Below are positions 52,373 through 62,029 of a stretch of DNA of 64,000 nucleotides, one piece after another. How positions within the stretch are numbered: position 1 is the first letter of the stretch; the number at the start of each line of letters is the position of its first letter. The position numbers and the translations under genes were made by a program. The DNA lies in assembly GCA_905221615.1 (NCBI GenBank), contig CAJNDT010000335.1, positions 715,864-779,863 of the forward strand, read 5' to 3'. Origin of the DNA: Symbiodinium sp. CCMP2592 (Eukaryota > Sar > Dinophyceae > Suessiales > Symbiodiniaceae). The notes below the pieces were generated by a model, which did not search any database, was not told where the DNA came from, and worked only from the letters and a program-made list of their open reading frames with translations.

Positions 52373-53590
52373 CCCAGGCCACACCCTGACATCGGTCGGA
52401 TCGAAACGCTCTCTGGGCGAAGAAGCCCACGTCTCAAAGCCAGAGGAGTTTTCTACCGACTTTCTCACCGATAGACGCCAACGTTAGCTAGTCAGTTCGA
52501 ACCATATGCTCGGGTGGCTCTTTGCTTCCCCTGACACGGTCAAGGTACTAAGCTCCACCGCCGCGACAAGGCGACCACCCACCGTGAAGAAAAGACTGCG
52601 CGTATGTAGGGCGGCACGCCCCGCCCCGTTGACGACGTGTGGGAAGAGTCCCCAAGCCTGACAGGACATGCTCTGCGTCATTTTACAGCGGGCATTACTT
52701 GCTCAAGCGATGCAGCTCAATTCTTTTATCAGCAGCAACGCTGCGCTCCAGACCTGCATTGTTACTGCGTGCGGTCGAAGTCCAGGGTCTGCTGCAGTCC
52801 TAACTCGTTCGCCAAAGGACTCCTCTCAGCCGACACCGTTGCCACCAACCCCTTGCCGGATGACTCGCAGCTGCTTCCTGCCGCAGGCAGTCTGGAAGCC
52901 TTACGGACCGTGTCGCTCAGAGGCGGCACGTCATTCCTTTTGCGAAAGCTGTCTGCGGCAGCACTGGCAGTTTTTAGGGCTTCGCGTGCCGCAGCCAGCC
53001 GCTCCTTCGCGGCTTTGCGGAGAGTGCGCTGCTCTGCCGTCATACCTTTTTTGCCACGCGGAGCTCTGGCTTCATAGGCCTTCTCCGCAGCATGCGACCT
53101 CCTCCTGCGCCGTCTGCAGGGTTGTTCCGTCGGAGGGAGGCCGGGAGCCGCTGCTGCGTACACGTGCTGCCCGTCCGGTCACCTCTTGTCGCACGACCTC
53201 AATCGCTTTTCCTTCCGCACAGGTCGTGAGCCCACACTTGCCATGTCGCTCCCTACTCTTCTTCGCCGCTCTACAGTTTGCAAAATGCCTTCTGTGGGAG
53301 TGCTTCACTGTGAATACCGTCCTCCTACGACAACAGTTACCATTGTGTTACAACAGTACCACTCAAAACACTCAAATTCAGTAGCAGTCAATAACTACAC
53401 AGGAAACTAGTCCCTCTGGATTTAAGTTTGGTCCTGACTGCACTCATGCACAACAGACGGCAGGTGTGGATTCTGCGACCCGCAGCCGCAAGCAAACCGT
53501 TAGCTTGGAGTTGAAAATTTCCCGTCCACCCCACCATCCATTCCACCCGCCTAAAGCTTATGAGCTGGGTGGTCTGGGGTGGGGCTGACA
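52373..53590. other. GC-rich heptad-free island
   Basis: About 1.2 kb without telomere-like words, microsatellites or MITE-like elements, bounded on the left by the minisatellite and on the right by a small hairpin at 53600. It is GC-richer than its neighbours and open over hundreds of bases on both strands. It is the best place in the window for a gene or transposon body. Confidence 0.5.
52762..53163 (-). CDS. Possible exon: basic, Ala/Arg/Lys-rich protein fragment
   Basis: 133 residues open from ATG 53163 to a TAA at 52762. The N-terminal third has a six-Arg run (about residues 19-24) that could act as a nuclear-localisation or nucleic-acid-binding patch, followed by a KKG motif (residues 38-40). 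Residues about 43-75 are Ala/Arg/Lys/Glu-rich with heptad-like spacing, so a coiled-coil or long helix is plausible. The C-terminus is Ser/Gly-rich. I recognise no family. The composition (charged, few Cys or Trp) looks more protein-like than the 238-residue plus frame over the same DNA (52668-53384), which is Cys-, Ser- and Pro-rich as expected for an antisense shadow. A second minus frame (53308-53072) overlaps its start in another phase. No obvious promoter, splice sites or homologue can be shown, so it may equally be chance. Confidence 0.25.
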   Translation of the reverse strand: MYAAAAPGLPPTEQPCRRRRRRSHAAEKAYEARAPRGKKGMTAEQRTLRKAAKERLAAAREALKTASAAADSFRKRNDVPPLSDTVRKASRLPAAGSSCESSGKGLVATVSAERSPLANELGLQQTLDFDRTQ

Positions 53591-53599
53591 CGAACGTTC

Positions 53600-53636
53600 T
53601 GCGTGTGTGTTGCTGCTATTACCCAACACACACGCA
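53600..53636. repeat. Perfect hairpin, 13-base arms
   Basis: TGCGTGTGTGTTG and CAACACACACGCA separated by 11 bases; the pairing extends imperfectly outward through GTTC/GTGAAC. Transcribed from either strand it would form a short stem-loop. Confidence 0.88.
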
Positions 53637-53739
53637 GTGAACTAATCGTAAACCCTATATCCTCAACCCTCACGGCGCCTTCTCCGCCCCCCCGAACAGA
53701 CTCTGAAAGCCTCCCCCAAAGAAGCCCTAGACCCAACAG

Positions 53740-53760
53740 CCAGGTTTAGGGTTTAGGGTT
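53740..53760 (+). repeat. TTTAGGG triplet
   Basis: GGTTTAGGGTTTAGGGTTGAG. Followed 50 bp later by CCCTAAACCCTGAAGC in the opposite sense. Confidence 0.85.
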
Positions 53761-53878
53761 GAGTTAACAGTTAACACCTTAGGGGCCTAAAGGCATCAAC
53801 ATCCAAAATCAAGCCTGAAACCCTAAACCCTGAAGCTCTAGGCCCTAAATCCTGAGGATCCATCAGCAGCCCTCGAAA

Positions 53879-53978
53879 ATAGGGCCTAAGTAATTACCAA
53901 TACTATGTTGGGGGTTCCTCTTTAGAAATGTGGTATCATGGGCCCCAAGACTCTATTCTAATTATTAAGGCTCCTATG
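53879..53978 (-). mobile_element. MITE-like element, family A, reverse orientation
   Basis: ATAGGGCCTAAGTAATTACC, AATACTATGTTGGGGGTTCC, TATCATGGGCCCCAAGACTC, TATTCTAATTATTAAGGCTCC. Reads as the complement of 37629-37736. Confidence 0.9.
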
Positions 53979-54060
53979 CTAAATCCCTCAAAAAGCCCTT
54001 GTAGTACCAGTAGCCTCATAGACCCCTACCAAGGAGCCTTACTCTAATTGTTAAGGCCCC
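53979..54060 (-). mobile_element. Family A left extension plus a second partial family A end
   Basis: GCTAAATCCCTCAAAAAGCCC, GTAGTACCAGTAG, AGACCCCTACCAAGGAGCC is the reverse of the extension block, then CTCTAATTGTTAAGGCCCC starts another copy's end and TACACTAAATCC closes it. A tandem pair of partial elements. Confidence 0.65.
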
Positions 54061-54370
54061 TATAATACACTAAATCCATGACAGCGACCCCTCTTTTGAT
54101 CCAAACCATCCGACGCGCCTCGGCCCACTTGCCCACTCGTTCAAGGAATCCCTGCATCAGGGCCTTGGAAGCTTTTGAAGTCTTATACAATAGAGCTGCG
54201 TATGTTATACAAATGCATGTGTCTTGCATTTGGCATCATTTAGCAGTATTGCGGACTTGTTAGCACCGTTTTAGTCACTACTGGAGCACTATTGAGCACT
54301 GTCTTGGCGCCATCAAGCACAGCTTTAAGACAAGAAGGCGTCCATTATACTTTCTGTAGCATGTTGATGT
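54061..54370. other. Complex sequence; no supported gene
   Basis: Opposed 61-residue frames on each strand between 54044 and 54263, no motif. Confidence 0.35.
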
Positions 54371-54371
54371 A

Positions 54372-54535
54372 AATGGGATAGATAGGCAGATAGGCAATTA
54401 GACAGACAGAAATGTATGTACAAGTTCAACAGGGTAGCCAATAGACAGCCAGACAGATAGTTAGGTAGATTAGTAGATAGATAAGCGCATGGTTGCATAG
54501 GTCGATGGGAATAGAAGGACGGACGGATATATCAA
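54372..54535. repeat. Degenerate GATA/GACA block
   Basis: GATAGATAGGCAGATAGGC, CAGCCAGACAGATAG, AGATAGATAAGCGC words. Confidence 0.85.
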
Positions 54536-55300
54536 TAGCTGCATGTGTGTATGCTATATCTATGTTTAAAACATCGTTAAAATGTGTATATATCATGTTT
54601 TGTGTTTTGCAAACCCCATGCCGAAACATCTTTGTCGGGTAACATGTTGTATTTTGCATGAAAAAATGTCCAAAAAACCAAGACATTTTGACGTGTGAAA
54701 ATTGCGAAAGCAGGCTTTGAGCACTCCGAACCGGATGTAGGGTTCAGGGCTAAGGGCTCTGGGTTGCATTCCTGAGCCTGTGGTCGTAGACTCTATTCCC
54801 CAAACAGGATTATACTACCAACAACATCCCGTTACAGTCCTTGTGAAGGTTCACTATAATCTACCCCAAAGGCAAAGCCCTGTTCCCACCCAAAACAACT
54901 TGATATGGCTAGAAAAGATTCCATGAAACTAAAACTACTACATGTTCATGTATGACACCTCTTACGAGCTTTGCTTTGATGGCACGTGTAGTTTGCCTCT
55001 TACGAGCCTTGCTTTGATGCCATGTGTAGTTTTGCTTGTGTCCAGCGACCACGAGTTTTCAATGGCTAACTTTGGGTTTATGTTTGTATTCGTATAGGGC
55101 ACCAGCAACGTGAAATCCACACTGTTACAACGTTACAACTGACATCTACGACATCGCATGACATCCATCAAGAAGGATTGTTAGCAGCACAGGGAATCAT
55201 ATTACCACTCAGCAGCTGCTCTGTGACAGGTTTAGGCTAGAGGTGAACTCAGCAGCTAAGCGCACTAGTCGCTAGTCATAATGCCAGCACTAGCAGCAAC
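54536..55300. other. Complex sequence with one local duplication
   Basis: Heptad-free apart from GGGTTCAGGGCTAAGGG at 54741. Holds the duplication at 54959-55034. No long frame. Confidence 0.4.
54959..55034 (+). repeat. 39-bp tandem duplication
   Basis: CCTCTTACGAGCTTTGCTTTG with TGGCACGTGTAGTTTG at 54958, repeated as CCTCTTACGAGCCTTGCTTTG with TGCCATGTGTAGTTTTG at 54996. Three differences. Confidence 0.93.
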
Positions 55301-55352
55301 AATTCGCAGAATGCTGAACCCTAAGCCCCAAGCCCTTAAACCCCAAACCCTC
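55300..55352 (-). repeat. CCCTAAA-like words
   Basis: GAACCCTAAGCCCCAAGCCC, TTAAACCCCAAACCCTC. Degenerate. Confidence 0.75.
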
Positions 55353-56165
55353 AACCTTCATGCGTTGAGAAATCGCTGCATGCAGCACCCAGGAGGGAAA
55401 CCTCAGAGCTTGAAGACTAGCAGACACAAACCACATTCACAGAACAAGATTTCTTTAAGGGTGAGGAAAGGGGTACCAGAAGGGTTCAAGAAAGGCTTAG
55501 CGGGGGGGTCAGCATGCTTAATGACTAGCATAGACTACAAGGGGATCCCGGTACCGCTTATTCCTACCCCTGAACGCGAGACTGCAATGCATTAGAGGGA
55601 TGATGTGCGCAGATCTCGACATGCGACGCTAAATCCAACCCTGCCAAGAAAGTTGACTCCTCCATACGGAAACCATCGAACATCTGAAACATCTGAAGAG
55701 ACCGTGGTGCATTCCGTGGCGTCGCCTGAAAAGGCACAAGCACCTGGGATGCTCGGTGTAACAGCTGCAGCACAGCATTGGATGAAGACTTCTGGAAAAA
55801 AGCTCACAACAGCAAGAAGCACGAGACCTACTTATCTTTAGCATCCCATTTTCAATTGGGTCCGAGACAATAAGAGACCCCAAAATACACCCCAAGTTTT
55901 GTGATCCTTGCTTCAACCCAGCCGCATCCTGGTAGCCTGCAGACAGCGCCTTCACAGCAACGTGGCGCAAGGTTGCCTGCACACGGTTCACAGAACGCAG
56001 GCCATCGTTTCTGCCATGCTTTGGGCTGACAGCGCTGGCAGGATTGACAGTCTAGAGTTTGAAGCCAAGGTTAAGGATTGAGGTTGACAAAACTGAGAGC
56101 CTTTTCCAAATCCTGGCGAGGGCCCCTCCCGCATCCCTGGTCCGTAGTATATGACCCCCACGATG
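55353..56165. other. Heptad-free island; no supported gene
   Basis: About 800 bp with frames on both strands (plus 55281-55595, 104 residues, starting in heptads; minus 55629-55991, 120; minus 55988-56311, 107, running into a family A element). No motif. Composition is ordinary. Confidence 0.35.
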
Positions 56166-56275
56166 TATAGGGGCCTGAATAATCGCAGTGGGGTTTTGGG
56201 GTAGACCGGTAGACTGTACCATAGTTGCAATAAGGAGCCCACAAAGTGGTACAGCCTATTATTTCGGCCCCTATA
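56166..56275 (+). mobile_element. MITE-like element, family A (110 bp)
   Basis: TATAGGGGCCTGAATAATCG and ATTATTTCGGCCCCTATA ends; GGGGTTTTGGGGTAGACCGG, TAGTTGCAATAAGGAGCCC, AAGTGGTACAGCC interior. The perfect 10-base terminal pair TATAGGGGCC/GGCCCCTATA fits a TA target. Confidence 0.9.
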
Positions 56276-56340
56276 TCCGGCACCGGAACGCAAGATCCAG
56301 GCTTTTCCCAAGCTTCAGGTCTATATGGGTGGTTGTCAAA

Positions 56341-56412
56341 ATTATGGTCCCTTTTTTGGGCACCCTAAATATTAAGTGCCGTATTATATTAAAGCCCGAA
56401 GAGGGACCCTAA
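56341..56412. repeat. Short inverted-repeat element (about 72 bp)
   Basis: ATTATGGTCCCTTTTTTGGGC on the left and AAGAGGGACCCTAAT on the right. Family not clear. Confidence 0.6.
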
Positions 56413-56499
56413 TGTGTAGTTGGGGCCTGGCCCTGGAAACTTTAACATGGCAGAACTCACGGGGCCTCTGTAAATCTCGCTAATTTGGGCTTAAGGGGA

Positions 56500-56596
56500 T
56501 GTAAGGGGTTTAGGGTTTAGGGGTTTAGGGGTTTAGGGTTTATGGGTTTAGAGTTTATGGGTTTGGGGTTTAGGGGTTTAGGGTTTGGCGTTTAGG
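56500..56596 (+). repeat. TTTAGGG array
   Basis: About 13 units, many of them GGTTTAGGGG octamers, with TTTATGGG variants. Confidence 0.94.
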
Positions 56597-57900
56597 TGCG
56601 TCTGTAACGATCCTACACGAACAGGGCCCTCGCAGCTCGAAGCCTACGGCTTGAAGCCTGCTCTGGCCATGATGCCCACCACTCGAACACGGACGCCTTT
56701 TAGACTTAGGGTGGGTTCGGGGTATGCTAGAGCATGTCATATTGGGACTCTAAGGGGATATTGGATTATTGGATACTATTTCCTCATCATTCAGACCTCT
56801 ATAGCAGAATCGTAAATGCGAAGGGCTTAGGGCATACGGGCATCTCAAGGACCCAACAATGTCCTAGAAAACCGGTGGCGAAGCTTGCATGAACAAGCCA
56901 GAGCCTGCAGATTCCCATCAGCATAAACTCGCTGGTCTACTTTTGACTGCCGGGTGCCCACACAAGTAGAAATCATATTTGGGGTAAAGTCCGTTGTAAA
57001 CATGCAGACACCCTCAAGCACAAGGAGAAATGTTATAAGGTATGTAGGCGTACAGTTCAGCGTTCAGCCTCCTCCACGCCACGATGTAAGACCCGGCAGC
57101 TCATGCACAAACACCTCTGGCGATGCTGCTCTGTCTCGGATCTGGCTGGATCTACGTTCTTTGCGGTATGGATCATCGAAACTAGCGGTATGGTTCGGGT
57201 CCCTTGCAACTTCAAGGTCTTTGCTAGGGCATTGTCGAGCCTCGCAGCATGCGCCTCGCAGCATGTCGGACTAGGCCTTAGGGTGAAATTTCTGGTTCAG
57301 CCTTTTCTAGACCCTTTCCAGAACCGTAATGTAAACCCTATATGACCCCTATTACAAGCCTAAAGAAAGAGGCTTCAGACGCAGACCCTGTAGAACCTTC
57401 TATAAGCGCTATATCACCCTGAAACTGCCTAAACGAAAAGGCTTCCAAGAGTTGGACCAACCTTGATCAGAAACACTACACTCAAACCTTTCACCCAAGA
57501 CTGCGGAGCCCGAAACCTGAAACCCCGTAACAGGGAGTACGAGTACGCCGAGAAACTGGTTGATTAGAGGCTTGAAACGGAAGCAAAGTCCAAACAACCT
57601 GAAAAAGATACGAACCTAGACCCTAAATCCCTAAACCCCTAAAACCTCTTCTATTCTAAGCACTGCACACAGAGGGACCCCAAGCTCTCCAAGCTCTCCA
57701 GTCTAAACTCCAAAGCCCTCCACTTCTTAAGCTCTCCACGCTAAACTCCTAAGCCCCCACCTTCTTAAACCCTCAACCCTAAGCCACTAAATGATCCTAG
57801 AACCTATGTGAGGTGGAGGCACTGCACCACCACAGCTTCCGCCAGATCTGCGCAGAAGGCGCAGCATACCAGGCCATAGTCTCCGAAGCGATCCTTCTCT
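56597..57900. other. Heptad-poor sequence; no supported gene
   Basis: Plus 56954-57274 (106 residues) and minus 57064-57264 (66) oppose; no motif. 57290-57420 has degenerate CCCTATATGACCCC words, 57660-57790 has CTCTCCAAGCTCTCCA and CTAAACTCC words in loose repeat. Confidence 0.4.
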
Positions 57901-57918
57901 TAGAGATTCGGTTCAGGG

Positions 57919-58017
57919 CCTACCTTAAGCCGGAATAACCTGCCTTTTTAGGGTTCCTTATTATGATTTCCTTATATAGGTCCTTAAAACGGGTAGGTTA
58001 TTCCGGCTTAAGGTAGG
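57919..58017. mobile_element. MITE-like element, family I (99 bp), longest near-perfect arms
   Basis: CCTACCTTAAGCCGGAATAA plus CCTGCC on the left, GGTAGG plus TTATTCCGGCTTAAGGTAGG on the right: 26-base arms with one mismatch. The interior has AGGGTTCCTTATTATG and TTATATAGGTCC. A partial relative lies at 62255-62290. Confidence 0.92.
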
Positions 58018-58099
58018 GTTTAGGGCTTTCGGATGTAGATGCATTTTTGTTGTCTTCGAGCTTAGACCCTGTCTTCTGAAGCTTTGGTTCAGGTTCTTT

Positions 58100-58290
58100 C
58101 ATTGAAGTGTGTACCCTGCTATCTTCATGTGCCTCTAGCAACGCCACCACCCGCTCACCAGCGCCTCCGCTACTACCACCACGACGGCTCCTTTCACCAC
58201 ACCGACGACCGCGAGCGCGACCACACGACGACCACGACTCGACCATGATGTCGCCGCCGAAAACAACGGCGATGCCGAATTGCACACAAA
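58100..58290 (+). repeat. Degenerate (CNN)n trinucleotide block
   Basis: GCCACCACCCGC, CTACTACCACCACGACGGC, CGACGACCGCGAGCGCGACC, CGACGACCACGACTCG. Second such block after 40056-40275; open in opposing frames (111 residues plus, 103 minus), which I regard as compositional. Confidence 0.75.
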
Positions 58291-58980
58291 AGCAAAAACT
58301 GCCCCTCAAACTCCGAAGGACACTTTCTCAAAACTTGGGTTATCTCGGCTCTTTAGTGAAGCTCGCAAAATCTATAACCCCACAACTGTCCTTGGCCTTT
58401 CTTGGCATCCTCGGGTTGAGGGTTCAGAACCCTAAAGCCTAGACTAGCCTAGACCTCTTTAGCCGATCAAGTCCTAGGACGAAGGCCCCATCTCTACAAG
58501 CGCCCAAACTCTCAACCCCAAAGCCCTCCTTCCCGCGAATCATAAATAACATTAGGGTTCCCATGGGTTCCCGTTTCTTTTGTAGCCCTTAACGGAGCCC
58601 GTAAAGGAACACTCCGCCAACCGTGCATTCCAAATCCTCAAAATCAGAACGGAGGCAGGTGGCTGACACCCATGTGGCGAGAATCCACTGTCCATCACCT
58701 TCTGGCTCTGTGTGTTTAGGGCCTGGGATACCTGTGATACTAGGACCAGTCATAGCGTGCTGAAAGGAAGAACCTATGAGGCAGCAGGGCTGCCTGTGTA
58801 GATCCTCCCTTCCGGTCCAATATGGTTCGGGAGCTGAGCATTGGGGGATAGAGTGCCTAAAGTGCGCAGCTGCTGGGTGCGATTCCGAGATCCTAAACCC
58901 CATACCCCGAATCCTATCCTGACGATCTGCACTGCTCCCAGCAAAATCCCGGACTTTGGATTCAGGTTTTGACTGTTTGA
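58291..58980. other. Mixed sequence; no supported gene
   Basis: Minus 58589-58903 (104 residues) is open and heptad-free except at its edges, with no motif seen. Confidence 0.35.
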
Positions 58981-58987
58981 AAAAATC

Positions 58988-59022
58988 CTTAAACCCTAAA
59001 CCCTACACCCTAAAACCTAAGC
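58988..59022 (-). repeat. CCCTAAA array, short
   Basis: TTAAACCCTAAACCCTACACC, CTAAAACCTAAGC. Confidence 0.88.
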
Positions 59023-59170
59023 TTCAGGGCTTCAGGGGTCCAACAACGACGAGGGCCTGCCAGCCAGTCGGCCACGGCCGTCTCCGATGCGAGACGAAGC
59101 TGCGTCGAGTTCATCCTTCGGCACTGTTTTGGTGCAAGGGTTGAAGGTTGAGGGTTTACGGTAGAAGCCC

Positions 59171-59262
59171 GAAAGTTGGAAACCCCGTAGCCTCAATCCT
59201 TACGAGTAATGTATAGGGAATCCCAGCACTATTTGGCCTTAACCCGGTTTCCAACTTTATGG
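59171..59262 (+). mobile_element. MITE-like element, family O (about 92 bp)
   Basis: GAAAGTTGGAAACCCCGTAG and CCCGGTTTCCAACTTT ends form a near-perfect inverted pair; interior GAGTAATGTATAGGGAATCC and CAGCACTATTTGGCC. Confidence 0.85.
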
Positions 59263-60540
59263 GGTTTACTGTAGGGCTCAGGATTTAGGATTGTCTGGGG
59301 TTAGAGTTAGAGGGTTGAGGGTTTATGGTTGAGGGTTTCGAATGTGCTTAATTAGAGTTTTGGGAGTTGGGGTTAGGGCTCTCAGTCTCTAGACAGATGT
59401 CTTCCACTTATAAGACTGTATGGCTTGACATCAGGACTTCTATACAAGACTGATACTATGATTCTGACTTGTTTGCCCTGTTCTATATACAAACACGCTC
59501 AGCAAATGCCTCCATACAATTCCCACAGAACTCGGCATACACCGAATGAAAAACAAGAAGTTCCATGATCCTGCAAGTAAACTACCCACCAAACCTCCGC
59601 AGCTTGAAGCCCTAAAGAGCCACTACGTTCAACCTCAATTTCGACGTTCTCTCGCTTCTTACAGTGTGAGGGAACGCTTGGGGCTTAAACGGCTTCATCA
59701 AGCTCCGTACGTCATGGTCAAACGCTTCCAAACTGGCAATCCCAAATCCTAAACAAGAAGCCCGAATTCTCTCAGCCCCAATCCTCAGTACCATCAACAG
59801 CGACATAAAGCTCGATAGAGATCGCGGCTATAACTAGAGTATGCTCTTCTTTTGCAAGTCTGGCTAGTAACACTTTTCGTCAGGGTTCCTGAATATGAGT
59901 GTACTATAATTCGCCCAAGCCGACCCTGTTCAAACCATTAAGGTGCCTCACAGCTCCCTAACTACCTAGCTACAGGCCTTCGAGAAAGCTTTGTAGAACT
60001 CTATACAGGAACGGGACCCCCTATACAAGCCCTAGTCTATGGTTTAAGGCCCCTATATTGCCATAGCCGGGTCACTGATTCGTGCGTTGGCTGAGCTGGC
60101 TAACGCGAACCTCGCCGCACGGTTTGCTGAAAGTGCAGCGGAGCCCTAAACCCTCGGGCTTTCGGTACGTTTTAACCGCCGTAACCCTCAACCCTAACCC
60201 TCAACGCTAAACCGTACATGTTAAATTCTAAACCGTCAGCCTACAGCCCGACCGTAAACCTAGGGAGGAGAGCTCAGTCAGGGTTCTGAGCCCACCTCAG
60301 AAAAAATCAGAGCAACAAGACCTCATGTCTCCGACACACACACACACACATTGCTAGAAACGTTCTCTTTAGGACATATAGGGTTTAGGGTATATCTCTG
60401 AGGGGTTAAGATTGAAGACCATGGAGTCTTTCTCTCGACCCGCTGACTCCTCACGTCACCAACCTGAATCCCATCGTACTGAATGCAAGCAAGAAGGCTT
60501 AAACACATGAAAGCAATCACCCCATCAATCCGTCTCTCAA
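59263..60540. other. Mixed sequence with occasional heptads; no supported gene
   Basis: Degenerate G-sense words 59290-59370, CCCTAAC words 60180-60215, a (CA)9 run at 60334-60352. Frames below 70 residues. Confidence 0.4.
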
Positions 60541-60550
60541 ATTTCCAACT

Positions 60551-60664
60551 ACCTCAACCCTAAACCCTACATACCGGAGCCCTTAAATGCACCCAAAGCT
60601 CCCATGCCAAAACCCCAAACCCTAAACCCTACATACCTAAGCCCTTAAATGCACCCAAAAACAA
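60551..60664 (-). repeat. CCCTAAA words with a 64-bp tandem duplication
   Basis: CCCTAAACCCTACATACC and GCCCTTAAATGCACCCAAA occur at about 60555-60598 and again at 60618-60660. Confidence 0.88.
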
Positions 60665-60749
60665 AACCGCAAACCGCCCAAACCTGAGCTCCCGGCCAAT
60701 TCTGTACCAGTCGGGGCACGCACTTCGATACGAAGCTGGCAAGCCACGG

Positions 60750-60768
60750 TTTAGGGTTTAGGGTTCGT
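60750..60768 (+). repeat. TTTAGGG words
   Basis: GGTTTAGGGTTTAGGGTTCG. It lies 23 bp left of a family B element. Confidence 0.85.
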
Positions 60769-60790
60769 TTGGGCTTTGGGCTAAGCTTCA

Positions 60791-60901
60791 CATGGGGGTT
60801 TCCGAAAATATGGGACCCTGAAACAAGAAACTCTAACTAGTAGGATCCTCATTATAAGGACCCCAAAATAGGGTAGCCCTAATTCTGGGAAACTCCCATA
60901 T
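60791..60901. mobile_element. MITE-like element, family B, diverged interior (111 bp)
   Basis: CATGGGGGTTTCCGAAAATA and CTGGGAAACTCCCATAT ends match 13195; the interior holds TAGGATCCTCATTATAAGG and ACCCCAAAATAGGGTAGCCC in complementary order, so it is the reverse orientation. Confidence 0.88.
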
Positions 60902-61730
60902 TGTAACCATTGAAGCAACCTGTATAAAAGCCTTGTAATGAACCCTCATATAGTCAGTCAGTAGCATTTGCAGAACCTTTTTCATGACCCGCGTAGAACG
61001 CTTGCAGAACCACTTTTGGACTTGTAGCCCTACGGGTTTCGGCAGTCCCTGCTCTTGGTTTGGGCACCTAACAAATCGACCCTGGACCCGGAGAGTAGCA
61101 AACCCTTATGGTTTTGCAGGCGTGCGTGGTGGGCTCGCGCGCAAGCGCTTAAAAAGGCAGGTAGAGGTTCAGAGTTTGGGGTTTAGATTTTGTTGATCCC
61201 CCATCTTCCCACCAACGCCCTCCGGTCACGACCGTGGAGTTCCAAGGATTATGCAGACCTTTGACTGGTTCCATATTTGATGGGGTTTTGGATTTAGTAG
61301 GGTCTCGGCTTGAAGCAGCGGCAAGTAGCAACAACACCTGCGTGATTACCAAGTTCACAGGAACAGTCGTAGAAACAGCAGTAGCAATAAGCGACAGCCA
61401 AAAATCCAAGACATCCTAGATCCTAAGCCAAACACCCTGAAACTCCACTAAACATCTCCATCAACGCTGAGAGCCGCGGATGAAGAATTACTTAGATAGA
61501 AAAGTTACACTGTAAGTCAACTAATGACTAAATTGGGTCGTAATACCACCCCATAAACCCGAAGGGCCCTATAAACCCGAAACTCTGAACCCTAAAACCC
61601 TATCAACCTGGAAAAGCCCAAAACAAACCCGCTTTCTTCAGCGCACTTGGATAATTCTCGAATTAAAGTTCCTTCCTAATTCCCCCGAAATAATACGGCA
61701 CCCTTACAACAGGTACCTAAAAGGGGCACA
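60902..61730. other. Complex sequence; no supported gene
   Basis: Opposed frames at 61149-61409 (minus, 86 residues) and 61234-61419 (plus, 61). Degenerate CCCGAAACTC words after 61555. Confidence 0.4.
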
Positions 61731-61739
61731 AAAAACAAA

Positions 61740-61835
61740 AAAAACTTATAGCCTCCTTACGGAAAACCTTTAGAAACGCTTATAGATCCCTTCAAGGAAC
61801 CCAAACAGGCGACCCTAATTTAGCGATCTACCCCA
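61740..61835 (-). repeat. Family P-like element
   Basis: CTTATAGCCTCCTTACGG, GAAACGCTTATAGATCCCTTC, AAGGAACCCAAACAGG, CGACCCTAATTTAGCGATC correspond to the right part of 47515-47655. Confidence 0.6.
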
Positions 61836-61935
61836 CCTGTAGGTTGGCCAGGAAGTTCGACGAGTCCGTGGCTGCTCGTCGCGCCGCCTGCGACCGTGAT
61901 CGTGATGCCAACAAAGGGCTCACGGCTGTTAGGGT

Positions 61936-62029
61936 CCCAGAGAGCCCAAATACCCCATAATTAAGGAATATACATTAAATTATGAGGGGCGTCGTCATAT
62001 AATGATTTCAGGGAGATTGGGCTCTCGGG
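61936..62029. mobile_element. MITE-like element, family G relative (94 bp)
   Basis: CCCAGAGAGCCCAAATACCCC and ATTGGGCTCTCGGG ends, inner CATAATTAAGGAATATAC and AAATTATGAGGGG. Same order of marks as 29240 and 29644 but clearly diverged. Confidence 0.8.

Noticed and set aside
52668-53384. 238-residue plus-strand protein as the real gene of the island
   Set aside because: Cys/Ser/Pro-rich composition typical of an antisense frame; the minus strand looks more protein-like, and even that is weak.
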